Assembly: GCF_947648125.1 (NCBI RefSeq) | Contig: NZ_CANSMR010000001.1 | Location: 434,001 to 498,000, forward strand | DNA from: an uncultured Bradyrhizobium sp. | GTDB lineage: Bacteria > Pseudomonadota > Alphaproteobacteria > Rhizobiales > Xanthobacteraceae | Length of the DNA stretch: 64,000 nt | Direction: 5' to 3' | In this document: piece by piece, positions 26,031 through 34,487 of the stretch | Numbering within the stretch: the stretch's first letter is position 1 | Layout of the letters: every line of letters starts with the position of its first letter | Made by a program: the position numbers and the translations under genes | The notes under the pieces: generated by a model | Database searches by the model: none | Seen by the model: only the letters and a program-made list of their open reading frames with translations | Told to the model about the DNA's origin: nothing

Positions 26031-27737
26031 ATGACGGTTAGCAGCGCCACCTCGAGCACATCAGGCACGACATCGTCGAGTGCCGCCAGCTCTGCCAGCA
26101 CGGTGACGACGACAGGCACGACCAATTCGGCCAGTATCGACTGGACTGCCCTGATCGATGCCGAAGTCAACGCCAAGCTCACGGCGGCGACCACGATCAC
26201 CACCAAGATTACGGCGAACCAGGCCAAGGTCACGGCCTACCAATCCTTGCAGACCGAGCTGTCGACACTGGCAACCGGCTTGTCGTCGCTCAGCACGTCG
26301 ATCATCAACTCGATCGCCACCAATGCGTTCGCCACACGTTCGGCGACGATTTCGTCGACCGGCGACGTCAGTGCCTCCTCGGCACTGTCGATGAGCGTCA
26401 ACAGCGGCTCGGCGACCGGCAATCACACGCTCCAGATCACCCAGCTCGCAACCGCGCAGAAGGTGATCGGCACTTCGCAGTCGAGCAGCTCGACCGCACT
26501 CGGCTATTCCGGGACGTTTTCGCTGGGCCTCGCCGGCGGCAGTAGCACGGCGATCTCGATCACCAGCGGCATGTCGATGCAGGATATCGTCGACACCATC
26601 AACGCCCAGACCTCGAGCACCAACGTCCAGGCCTCCATCGTCCAGGTATCGAGCGGGTCCTATGAGATGGTGCTGACGGGAACCCAGGACGCCGCAAACA
26701 TCACCTATTCATCGACATCCGGTGACGACATCCTGAACAAGCTCGGCGTCACCGACACAACGGGGGCGTTCACCGACGTGCTGCAGAAGGCGCAATCCGC
26801 CGAATTCACCCTCGACGGCATCGCGCTCACCCGCAACACCAACGATGTTTCCGACGTTCTCTCGGGCGTCACGTTCGATTTGCTGCAGCCGACGCCGAGC
26901 GGTACCAGCCTGAACATCAGCATCTCGACCGACACCAGCCAGATCACCTCGGCGCTGCAGACCTTCGTCACCAACTACAACGCTTTTCGCGACCAGGTGA
27001 TCGCGCAGTCCGCGCAGAATTCCGACGGCACGGCGTCATCGAGCGCGGTGCTGTTCGGCGACAGTACGATGCGCGATATCATGACCCAGCTTCAGCAGGT
27101 GCTCAGCGGCTCCGTCGGCGGCATGACGATGGCCGACCTCGGCCTGTCGTTCAACCAGAACAACGAGCTGCAGCTCGACACCGGTACGCTGTCGACCGTG
27201 CTGACGCAAAACCTGGCCGGCGTCACCAAGCTGCTGTCCGCGCAGACGACGACCTCGTCCAGCCAGCTCAACGTCGTCAACACCGGCACGTCGCCGCAAT
27301 CGTTCACGCTCGACGTCGCGGTGGATTCGACCGGCACGCTGACCGGCGCCTCGGTCGGCGGCGACAGTTCCGGCTTTTCGGTGGTCGGCGACTCCATCAT
27401 CGGCAATTCGGGCACGATCTACGCCGGCATGGCATTCACCTACACCGGCTCGACCTCGCAATCGATCACCGTGACGTCATCGTCCGGGCTTGCGGCACAA
27501 CTTTATCAGCTCGCACAAACCAACTCCGGGACGAGCGGACAGCTACAGACCATGATCACCAACCTGCAATCGCGTGATACCGATCTGCAGTCCCAGGTCA
27601 GTGACATCCAGAGCAATGCGGCGACGTTCAAGGCGCAGCTGCAGCTTCAATACGCCAATTATCAGGCCGCCATCGAAAGCGCGAACAACACGCTGGGCTA
27701 CCTGAGTGCCCTCCTGAACGCATCATCGAGCAAATAA
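26031..27737 (+). CDS. fliD: Flagellar filament capping protein FliD
   Basis: A 568-residue FliD (HAP2). After a Ser/Thr-rich leader comes the FliD N-terminal domain (KITANQAKVTAYQSLQTELS, then HTLQITQLATAQKVIG). The C-terminal domain follows, with VTNYNAFRDQVIAQ and a heptad-rich end that includes SDIQSNAATFKAQLQLQYAN. It forms the pentameric cap that inserts flagellin subunits at the growing tip. Its stop (TAATG) overlaps the fliS start by one base, so they are translationally coupled. The first eight residues are the same as those of FlgD at 29037, perhaps a shared export signal. Confidence 0.92.
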   Translation: MTVSSATSSTSGTTSSSAASSASTVTTTGTTNSASIDWTALIDAEVNAKLTAATTITTKITANQAKVTAYQSLQTELSTLATGLSSLSTSIINSIATNAFATRSATISSTGDVSASSALSMSVNSGSATGNHTLQITQLATAQKVIGTSQSSSSTALGYSGTFSLGLAGGSSTAISITSGMSMQDIVDTINAQTSSTNVQASIVQVSSGSYEMVLTGTQDAANITYSSTSGDDILNKLGVTDTTGAFTDVLQKAQSAEFTLDGIALTRNTNDVSDVLSGVTFDLLQPTPSGTSLNISISTDTSQITSALQTFVTNYNAFRDQVIAQSAQNSDGTASSSAVLFGDSTMRDIMTQLQQVLSGSVGGMTMADLGLSFNQNNELQLDTGTLSTVLTQNLAGVTKLLSAQTTTSSSQLNVVNTGTSPQSFTLDVAVDSTGTLTGASVGGDSSGFSVVGDSIIGNSGTIYAGMAFTYTGSTSQSITVTSSSGLAAQLYQLAQTNSGTSGQLQTMITNLQSRDTDLQSQVSDIQSNAATFKAQLQLQYANYQAAIESANNTLGYLSALLNASSSK

Positions 27738-28180
27738 TGACACAGAATGCTACGGCCTACCTTGCGAATAATGCCTATCGATCCGCCGCGGTGGCGGTTC
27801 CGCCGTTGAAGGCGGTGGTGATGCTGTGCGACGGCGCCATCACGTTGCTGCAGAAGGCGCTGGATGCGCACGAGGCGAAGCGCTTCGAGGAAGGGCACGC
27901 TTATCTGACGCGGGCGACTGCGATCCTGCGCGGACTGAGCCACCATCTCGACGTCACCCGCGGCGGCGCGATGGCCGATCGCCTGTTCCGGACCTACAAC
28001 GCCCTGATCATGGCATGCCTGCGCTCCTACGGCCGGCCGCACGCCAGGGAGAATTTCCGGCGCATCATCGCCAGCCTGACGGAACTCCGCGACGCCTGGA
28101 AGTTCGTCGAGACGACCGCCGGCAAGGCCGCCAAGGCCAGGACGCTCGGCAAGACGCTCGAACCAGCCACCGGCCGCTGA
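27737..28180 (+). CDS. fliS: Flagellin export chaperone FliS
   Basis: A 147-residue helical protein of FliS length and order. AYLANNAYRSAAVAVPP at the start is the FliS N-terminal cap, and LCDGAITLLQKALDAHEAKR and ADRLFRTYNALIMACLRSYG are the conserved helices that hold the C-terminal D0 helix of flagellin in the cytoplasm. The ATG overlaps the fliD stop. It is a little longer than the enteric protein at its basic C-terminus. Confidence 0.88.
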   Translation: MTQNATAYLANNAYRSAAVAVPPLKAVVMLCDGAITLLQKALDAHEAKRFEEGHAYLTRATAILRGLSHHLDVTRGGAMADRLFRTYNALIMACLRSYGRPHARENFRRIIASLTELRDAWKFVETTAGKAAKARTLGKTLEPATGR

Positions 28181-28266
28181 GCGGGCGAATCGGACGGCGA
28201 ACCCCGTTTCGCCGGGAGGGGGCAGGGCGCTCGGGCGGGCGTCCTGTTGGGGAAAAAGGCCGCTCG

Positions 28267-28797
28267 GTGAGCACCATGCTGGACCTGACGCTACGGCGGC
28301 GGAAATTGATTTCCGCCGTCCCGCGAATGCTTTATGACAGCCTTGGCGACGAGGCTGGATCTGCGCGCGGGATGGACGTTGCGACATTCGAAGACCTGAT
28401 CGACCGGCTGGGGGAGGATCTGTCCCGCTGGCCTGATGATCAACGTCTTGCTGCCGTCCAGCTGCTCGCATCCTCGGCCGAGGCGCGGACGCTCTATGAG
28501 CAGGCAAGCGCGGTCCGCCGGGCGCTCACGGTGCCGCCGGTTCGCGCGCCAAAGGGCCTTCTCGACCGCATCGTGACCGCGGCGGCGAAACTGCCCCAAC
28601 AGGAACTGCCCCAAGAGCCGGCCTCGGGGCCGGCCTCCCCCGAGGAGCAGCCGAACGATGCGCAGGCTCAAGGCGATTCCGCTCAGCAAGGCAAGGTGCT
28701 GGGTGCGCTGTTGCTGGCCCTCTGCGTGCTGCCCGCGCTGGCGCCGCCGGCATTGATGCTCGGCGAGCCGGATCTGCCAATCAGCCTCTCGCTCTAA
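28267..28797 (+). CDS. Hypothetical protein in flagellar operon, one C-terminal membrane segment
   Basis: A 176-residue protein that I cannot assign. It has a basic start (LRRRKLISAVPRML), an acidic helical part with FEDLIDRLGEDLSRWPDDQR, a Pro/Glu/Gln-rich linker near 125-150 and one hydrophobic segment, VLGALLLALCVLPALAPPAL, close to the end. This looks like a tail-anchored or membrane-linked regulator, and FEDLIDRLGEDLSRWP resembles the start of small anti-sigma-like proteins. The GTG at 28267 was chosen for an AAAAAGG site 7 bases upstream; ATG 28276 is the alternative. It follows fliS by 86 bases. Confidence 0.6.
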   Translation: MSTMLDLTLRRRKLISAVPRMLYDSLGDEAGSARGMDVATFEDLIDRLGEDLSRWPDDQRLAAVQLLASSAEARTLYEQASAVRRALTVPPVRAPKGLLDRIVTAAAKLPQQELPQEPASGPASPEEQPNDAQAQGDSAQQGKVLGALLLALCVLPALAPPALMLGEPDLPISLSL

Positions 28798-28884
28798 GCT
28801 CTCCGCATTCCCTTTGCAGTTCTCCGCGCCCTTCCGCGGCGGGTTGGGCTGCATGCGCATTTGCGCGCCGCGGGGCCGTGGCCG

Positions 28885-28936
28885 ATCGGCAAATTCTGCC
28901 GATTAATCAAATGATTCCGCGCGGATGAATCCGCGC
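28885..28936. promoter_or_regulatory. Two inverted repeats upstream of flgD
   Basis: ATCGGCA (28885-28891) with TGCCGAT (28897-28903), and GCGCGGAT (28919-28926) with ATCCGCGC (28929-28936), are perfect palindromes 15 bases apart. They lie 100-150 bases upstream of flgD in the 239-base gap after the hypothetical gene, so a separate promoter for the hook genes is likely here. Confidence 0.4.
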
Positions 28937-29036
28937 CTGAAATCGCCGCGTCATCCGTTTTATCTGCGAACGACTTCACGATCCCAATGTTCCACCGCGT
29001 TCCGTCGCCTTAGCCCGCGACGAAGAGAGCCTTGTC

Positions 29037-29708
29037 ATGACCGTTTCCTCGGCAACCTCTGCTGCTGCCTCCGCCGCCTCGAGCTCGTCGTCGAGTTCGT
29101 CAACCAGCGCGTCGATGGGGATGAGCTCGACCGATTTCCTCAACCTGCTCGTCAGCGAACTGCAAAACCAGGATCCGCTGAACGCCACCAGCACGACCGA
29201 CTTCATCAATCAGCTCACCTCTTACGCCAACTTCACCGAGCAGCAGTCGACCAACGCCAGCATGACGTCGCTCGCGAGCTCGTTCTCGAGCCTCGTGACG
29301 CTCAACTCGGTCAACTATATCGGCCACACCGTCGAGGCGAAGACGAACACGGCAGAGCTGACCAACGGCTCGGCGACCTTCGGCTACTCGCTCACTTCGG
29401 CCACTTCCAACGTTGCGATCGCGATCCAGGACTCCGCGGGCAACACGGTTTGGAGCGGCAAGGGGACCGGAACGGCGGGCTCCAACACCTTCACCTGGAA
29501 TGGCCAGACCACGAACGGCACTCAGCTCAGCAATGGCGGCAAGTACACCATCCAGGTGACCGCGACCGACTCCGCCGGAAACTCGCTTCTCAGCTACACC
29601 ACGATGACGGGAACGGTGACCGGGATCGATGCGTCCGGCTCGACACCTTCGCTGCTCGTGAACGGTGTCCCCGTCAGCGCAGCCAACATCATCGGCGTCA
29701 CGTCCTGA
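29037..29708 (+). CDS. flgD: Flagellar hook assembly scaffold FlgD
   Basis: A 223-residue FlgD. The Ser-rich leader is followed by the diagnostic MSSTDFLNLLVSELQNQDPL and FINQLTSYANFTEQQ. The C-terminal half has the FLG/FN3-like fold (FTWNGQTTNGTQLSNGGKYT). It caps the growing hook during FlgE assembly and is left out of the finished structure. It is followed after 19 bases by flgE, as is usual. The start at 29037 lies behind AGAGAGCCTTGTC. Confidence 0.92.
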   Translation: MTVSSATSAAASAASSSSSSSSTSASMGMSSTDFLNLLVSELQNQDPLNATSTTDFINQLTSYANFTEQQSTNASMTSLASSFSSLVTLNSVNYIGHTVEAKTNTAELTNGSATFGYSLTSATSNVAIAIQDSAGNTVWSGKGTGTAGSNTFTWNGQTTNGTQLSNGGKYTIQVTATDSAGNSLLSYTTMTGTVTGIDASGSTPSLLVNGVPVSAANIIGVTS

Positions 29709-29727
29709 TTGCTTCCGGAGTATCATC

Positions 29728-31017
29728 ATGAGTCTTACTGGTGCACTTTCCTCGGCGATCTCGGCGCTCAATTCGCAGAGCCAGTCGCTGGCAATGATTT
29801 CCGACAACATCTCGAACGCCGATACCACCGGTTACAAGACCACGTCGGCGATGTTCGAAGATCTGGTGACGGCGTCGAACAGCGCCACCTCGTACACGTC
29901 CGGCGGCGTCAACGTGTCCGGCCGCGCCAACATCAGCCAGCAGGGATTGCTGGCCGCGACCACCAACGCCACCGACGTTGCGATCCAGGGTAGCGGCTTT
30001 TTTGTCACCACCAATGCGACGACCGGCGGCACCACCTCCTATACGCGCAACGGTGCGTTCACCACCGACAACTCGGGCTATCTCGTCAACAACGGCAACT
30101 ACCTCGAGGGCTGGCGCACCGACGCGCAAGGCAACATCCTCGGCAATGCGTCGGCCGCGAGTCTTGGGCCGATCAACACGCAGGTGGCCTCGACCAGCGG
30201 CAGTGCCACCACCAAGACCACCGTCGCGGCGAACCTGCCGGCCGATGCCGCCATCGGCGCGACGTTCAACAGCTCGATGACGGTCTACGATTCGCTTGGA
30301 ACGGCGAGCACGATCCAGATCGATTGGAAAAAGACCGCCGACAATGCCTGGCAGGCCAGCTTTGAGCAGCCAAAGCTTGCGTCGAACTCCAGCGCAGTCA
30401 GCGCCAACGCGATCACCGATACGGTAGCGATCACCTTCAACGCCGATGGTTCACTTAACTCGACGGTGCCGAGTCCGCCGACCATCTCGGTGACCGGCTG
30501 GAAGGACGGCGCGGCCGATAGCTCCACCGCCAACGGTACGGCCATCACGCTCAATCTCGGTACGGCCGGCAAGACCGACGGCCTGACGCAATATTCGTCG
30601 GGGCAGACCACGCCCTCCGTCGATCTCACCAGCATCACGTCGGACGGTCTTCCCTACGGCAAGCTGAGTAGCATCGCGATCGGCAAGGGTGGTGTGGTCG
30701 ATGCGACCTACTCCAACGGGCAGACGATCGCGATCTACAAGATTGCGGTCGCAACCTTCAGCGACCCCAACGGATTGAGCGCGGCCAGCGACGGCCTGTA
30801 CTCCGCGACGGCAGCCTCCGGAAACGCCACGCTGCAGACATCGGGGGCCAACGGCGCCGGCACGATCTACGGCAGCGAGCTGGAATCGAGCACCACCGAC
30901 ACCAGCGGGCAGTTCTCCAACATGATCTCGGCGCAGCAGGCCTATTCGGCGGCGTCGCAGGTCATCACCACCGTCAACAAGATGTTCGACACGCTGATTT
31001 CGGCGGTGTCGCGATGA
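29728..31017 (+). CDS. flgE: Flagellar hook protein FlgE
   Basis: A 429-residue hook protein. The N-terminus holds AISALNSQSQSLAMISDNIS and NADTTGYKTT, the rod/hook/HAP signature, and the D1 entry GSGFFVTTNA follows. The C-terminus ends with FSNMISAQQAYSAASQVITT and NKMFDTLISAVSR, as in all hook proteins. The start at 29728 (CCGGAGTATCATC) is preferred to the longer frame from 29665 that overlaps flgD. Its stop overlaps the next small gene by four bases. Confidence 0.93.
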   Translation: MSLTGALSSAISALNSQSQSLAMISDNISNADTTGYKTTSAMFEDLVTASNSATSYTSGGVNVSGRANISQQGLLAATTNATDVAIQGSGFFVTTNATTGGTTSYTRNGAFTTDNSGYLVNNGNYLEGWRTDAQGNILGNASAASLGPINTQVASTSGSATTKTTVAANLPADAAIGATFNSSMTVYDSLGTASTIQIDWKKTADNAWQASFEQPKLASNSSAVSANAITDTVAITFNADGSLNSTVPSPPTISVTGWKDGAADSSTANGTAITLNLGTAGKTDGLTQYSSGQTTPSVDLTSITSDGLPYGKLSSIAIGKGGVVDATYSNGQTIAIYKIAVATFSDPNGLSAASDGLYSATAASGNATLQTSGANGAGTIYGSELESSTTDTSGQFSNMISAQQAYSAASQVITTVNKMFDTLISAVSR

Positions 31018-31268
31018 TGACCGCAGCGAAGAATGACCGCTTGCTGGTCAGGCTTCAGCGGCTGAAGGCGAGGGCTGCCTCGGTTCAGCCGAACGATCGG
31101 GCGCAACTCACTGCGTTGCTCGACGACGTCGGAGCATTGCGCGACCTGCTGATGCGCGAATGCGCGCGGCTCGACCAGGAACTCAACCGGGCCTCGGTCC
31201 GGGTAACGGCAATCACCGCGTATGGGCGCAGCGCACAATCGGTTCGCGCCCTGCGTCGCGGACACTAG
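31014..31268 (+). CDS. Small hypothetical protein between flgE and flgN
   Basis: An 84-residue, highly charged helical protein (RLLVRLQRLKARAASVQ, then LLDDVGALRDLLMRECARLD), predicted to form one long coiled coil. The ATG overlaps the flgE stop (ATGATGA), so translation is coupled. No known motif is seen. The shape and position suggest a small export chaperone or assembly helper for hook or junction proteins, but this is inference. Confidence 0.65.
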   Translation: MMTAAKNDRLLVRLQRLKARAASVQPNDRAQLTALLDDVGALRDLLMRECARLDQELNRASVRVTAITAYGRSAQSVRALRRGH

Positions 31269-31287
31269 CTTGAACGGGAGCGATGAC

Positions 31288-31743
31288 ATGACACCGGAAC
31301 GCAACATCAAGATCAATCCCGCGGGCAATGACGAGCGCGCCAGGTCGTTGATCGCGCTGATCGACAATCTGATCGAGATCGTGAACGAGGAGAACGTCGA
31401 ACTCGCCAAGGGCCTGCCGGCCTCTCGGCTGAAACAGGTCGACGAGAAGAACCGCCTCGCGACGCTGTTCGAGCAGTGTGTGGCGGAGGCCGTCGGCAAG
31501 GCCGCCAACCTCAACGTCCAGGATCGCGTGCTGCGCGAGCAGCTGATGGATCGGATCCTGAAGCTCCGGGTCGCGATGGACGAGAACGTGATGCGGCTGC
31601 GCGCGGCGATCGATGCCAGCAACCGCAGGATCGAGGCGATCATGCAGACGATCCGCGAGCAGATCGCCAACGTATCGCCTTACGGGGCCGGCGGCCGTCG
31701 CGTCACATCCGCGATGTCCTATGGCACCAACGTGCGGGCCTGA
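31288..31743 (+). CDS. flgN: FlgN-like flagellar export chaperone
   Basis: A 151-residue all-helical protein. The stretch LIALIDNLIEIVNEENVELA, then KGLPASRLKQVDEKNRLATL, has the FlgN pattern: a helix with paired acidic residues, then the conserved Lys-rich turn. FlgN holds FlgK and FlgL in the cytoplasm before export, and the next two genes are flgK and flgL, which supports the call. The start at 31288 is behind GGGAGCGATGAC; a longer frame from 31222 overlaps the previous gene. The family is weakly conserved, so confidence is moderate. Confidence 0.65.
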   Translation: MTPERNIKINPAGNDERARSLIALIDNLIEIVNEENVELAKGLPASRLKQVDEKNRLATLFEQCVAEAVGKAANLNVQDRVLREQLMDRILKLRVAMDENVMRLRAAIDASNRRIEAIMQTIREQIANVSPYGAGGRRVTSAMSYGTNVRA

Positions 31744-31770
31744 TCGGGCCGTCGCCGGAGGGAGTTGGCC

Positions 31771-33543
31771 ATGTCGTCGCTCGATATTGCACGAAGCATC
31801 GCATTCAGCGGCCTGTCAGCCACGCAGGTGCAGATCAGCGTAGCCTCGGCCAATATCTCCAATGCTGACACCAAGGGCTATACCGAGAAGACCGCCAACC
31901 AGAGCAGCAGCGTCACCAGCGGTGTCGGCACTGGCGTCACGATCTCGGGGATCACCAGCGCGGTCGACAAGCTGCTCCTGAAGTCGCTGGTCGGGGCCAA
32001 TTCCGATCTCGGCGCCGCCGACACCAACAACAACTATCTGACCGAGCTCCAGCAGCTCTATGGCAGCACGTCGAGCAGCGGCAGTTCCACGACGGGCACC
32101 TCGCTGGCCAACACGATCGCGGCATTCGAATCGGCGCTGTCCTCGCTCGCCAGCACCCCGAGCAGCGCCTCGCTGCAATCGAACGCCGTCAGCGCGCTCG
32201 CGGCGGTCACCAATCAGCTGCAGCAGACCTCGAGCGGCATCCAGAAGCTGCGCTCCAACGCCGACCAGGATATCGCTTCGTCGGTCACCGACATCAATTC
32301 TGATCTGCAGCAGATCTCCGACCTCAACAAGCAGATCAAGCAGGAGGCGGCCGCAGGCCAGCCGACCGCCGATCTCGAGGACCAGCGCAACAGCGCGCTG
32401 CAGGACCTCGCGTCGCAAATGAATGTGAGTTATTTCACCACGTCGAGCGGAGATCTCCAGGTCTATACCGGTTCCGGGCAGGCGCTGGTCGACAGCACGG
32501 CACACCCGCTGAGCTATACAGCGGCGCCCAGCGTCACGGCGTCGACAACGTATACCGCGGGATCGGCGACGAGCGGCTTCAGCGGCATCACCGTCAACGG
32601 GGTCGACATCACCTCGCAGGTCTCCTCCGGCAAGGTCAGCGCCTTGATTGCCCTGCGCGACCAGACCTTGCCGGCCGCGCAGTCGCAGCTCGACCAGCTT
32701 GCCCAACAGCTGGCCTCGAGCGTGAATGCGGTATCGAACCAGGGCACATCGGTGCCGCCGCCGACGAGCTTGACCGGTACGGCGACTGTCAGCAATTCGA
32801 CATCGTTCGCAGGCACCGGCACGGTGCGTATCGCAGTCGCCGACAAGAGCGGCAATCTCGTATCGTATCAGGATATTGATCTATCGGCGTATTCCACGGT
32901 CGGGGCCCTTGCCGCCAAGATCAACACCATCTCCGGCGTATCGGCATCGGTCGACGCCAACGGACATTTATCGATCTCGGCGACCGGGTCGGGCAATGGC
33001 ATCGCCATCAACCAGATGACGAGTTCAGTCGGCGGTGAGGGATTTTCCCAGTATTTCGGGCTCAACGACCTGATCACGGGGACCAGCGCCTCCAACATCG
33101 CGGTGCGCGCCGACATCCCGAGCGGCACGGCGACGCTGCCGACGGCGACGCTCGATGCGTCGTCCACCCTGACGGTCGGAAACTCGGTGCTGTCGTCGGG
33201 CTCGGCGACGGTGGTGAACGCGCTCTCGAGCGCGCTCACGGGGTCGACCAACTTCGCGATGGCGGGTGGGCTGGGCGCCACCACCGGCTCTTTCACAGAC
33301 TATGCGGCAGCGATCGTTGCCAGCGTCGCCGGCAAGGCGAGCCAGGCGTCGGCAACCTACACATCCAAGCAGACCGCGCAGTCGACCTATGCGAGTTCGC
33401 TGTCGTCGCAGTCCGGCGTCAACATTGACCAGGAAAGCGCGAATCTGAGTGCGTTGCAGAATAAATACGCTGCCGCATCCCAGATCATTACGACGATCAA
33501 TTCCATGTTCTCGGCGCTGATGACCGCGATGAGCGCAGCCTGA
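31771..33543 (+). CDS. flgK: Flagellar hook-filament junction protein FlgK
   Basis: A 590-residue FlgK (HAP1). The N-terminus has IAFSGLSATQVQISVASANI and NADTKGYTEK, and FSQYFGLNDLI is the conserved FlgK segment in the middle. The C-terminus reads NIDQESANLSALQNKYAAAS, then QIITTINSMFSALMTA, the classic HAP ending. The ATG at 31771 behind CGGAGGGAG was preferred to a TTG at 31765. It joins hook and filament outside the cell. Confidence 0.93.
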   Translation: MSSLDIARSIAFSGLSATQVQISVASANISNADTKGYTEKTANQSSSVTSGVGTGVTISGITSAVDKLLLKSLVGANSDLGAADTNNNYLTELQQLYGSTSSSGSSTTGTSLANTIAAFESALSSLASTPSSASLQSNAVSALAAVTNQLQQTSSGIQKLRSNADQDIASSVTDINSDLQQISDLNKQIKQEAAAGQPTADLEDQRNSALQDLASQMNVSYFTTSSGDLQVYTGSGQALVDSTAHPLSYTAAPSVTASTTYTAGSATSGFSGITVNGVDITSQVSSGKVSALIALRDQTLPAAQSQLDQLAQQLASSVNAVSNQGTSVPPPTSLTGTATVSNSTSFAGTGTVRIAVADKSGNLVSYQDIDLSAYSTVGALAAKINTISGVSASVDANGHLSISATGSGNGIAINQMTSSVGGEGFSQYFGLNDLITGTSASNIAVRADIPSGTATLPTATLDASSTLTVGNSVLSSGSATVVNALSSALTGSTNFAMAGGLGATTGSFTDYAAAIVASVAGKASQASATYTSKQTAQSTYASSLSSQSGVNIDQESANLSALQNKYAAASQIITTINSMFSALMTAMSAA

Positions 33544-33559
33544 GTGTGAGGGCGTTGTC

Positions 33560-34468
33560 ATGATGATGCGTGTTGCTACCTTCGCGCAATCGGAGCAGAT
33601 GATATCGAGCGCGCTGCGCGTGCAGTCGGTGATGGCCAATGAGCAGGTGCAGGAGTCCTCTGGGCTGCAATCCGACGATTTCGGCGGCTACGGCTCCGGC
33701 GCCGGGCGCGTGATCAATTTGCAGGTCTCGGTGACGCGCGCCCAGTCCTATATCGATGCCAGCAATCTTGCCGACAACAAGGTGCAGGCGATGTATTCGG
33801 CGGTCGGTTCGGTGACCGATATCATCACGCAGCTTCGGACCCAGCTCAGCGCCGCCACGACCGGCAGCAGCACAGCGACGGCATCGGTGATCAACTATGC
33901 CCAGCAGGCGATCTCGCAGATGCAGGGGCTGCTCAACACCCAGTATGACGGCGAATACGTCTTCAGCGGCGCCCGCACCGACGCTGCGCCTGTGGATCTG
34001 TCGAGCTATGACACCGGCACCGGATCGCTGACGACATCAGACACCGGCTACTACAAGGGTGACAGCGAGATCGCGTCGGTGCGTGTTTCGGACAGCCAGT
34101 CGGTTTCCTACGGCGTCACCGCCGACAATCCTGCGTTCGAGCAGGTCATGCGGCTGTTGAAATACGTCGGCAACAGCACGACGTTGTCGTCGAGCGATAT
34201 CTCGCAGGCGCTCGACCTCGCCAGCACTGCGCTGGATGCAACATCCACGGTGCAGGCAAAGCTTTCGACCGCGGCGTCGCAGATCGAGACCGCCAGCACG
34301 AACCAGAGCGACTACCAGAATTTTGCGAAGACCCTGTCGACCAACCTCACCAGCGTCGACGTCGCGGCGGTGACAGCGCAGCTGTCGACATACCAGGCGC
34401 AGCTGACGGCGTCCTATTCGGCGATCGCCAAGATCCAGAGCATGAACCTGGCCAATTATCTGAAATAG
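33560..34468 (+). CDS. flgL: Flagellar hook-filament junction protein FlgL
   Basis: A 302-residue HAP3. It has the flagellin-like D0 start and QSVMANEQVQESSGLQSDDF, then INYAQQAISQMQGLLNTQYD and GEYVFSGARTDAAPVD, the diagnostic FlgL stretch. The C-terminus (LSTYQAQLTASYSAIAKIQS, then MNLANYLK) matches flagellin D0. It lies 16 bases after flgK. Three ATG codons in a row at 33560, 33563 and 33566 make the exact start uncertain. It is convergent, with a 19-base gap, with the PQQ-associated genes. Confidence 0.9.
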   Translation: MMMRVATFAQSEQMISSALRVQSVMANEQVQESSGLQSDDFGGYGSGAGRVINLQVSVTRAQSYIDASNLADNKVQAMYSAVGSVTDIITQLRTQLSAATTGSSTATASVINYAQQAISQMQGLLNTQYDGEYVFSGARTDAAPVDLSSYDTGTGSLTTSDTGYYKGDSEIASVRVSDSQSVSYGVTADNPAFEQVMRLLKYVGNSTTLSSSDISQALDLASTALDATSTVQAKLSTAASQIETASTNQSDYQNFAKTLSTNLTSVDVAAVTAQLSTYQAQLTASYSAIAKIQSMNLANYLK

Positions 34469-34487
34469 CGTGGCCGCGGCGAGCGGC

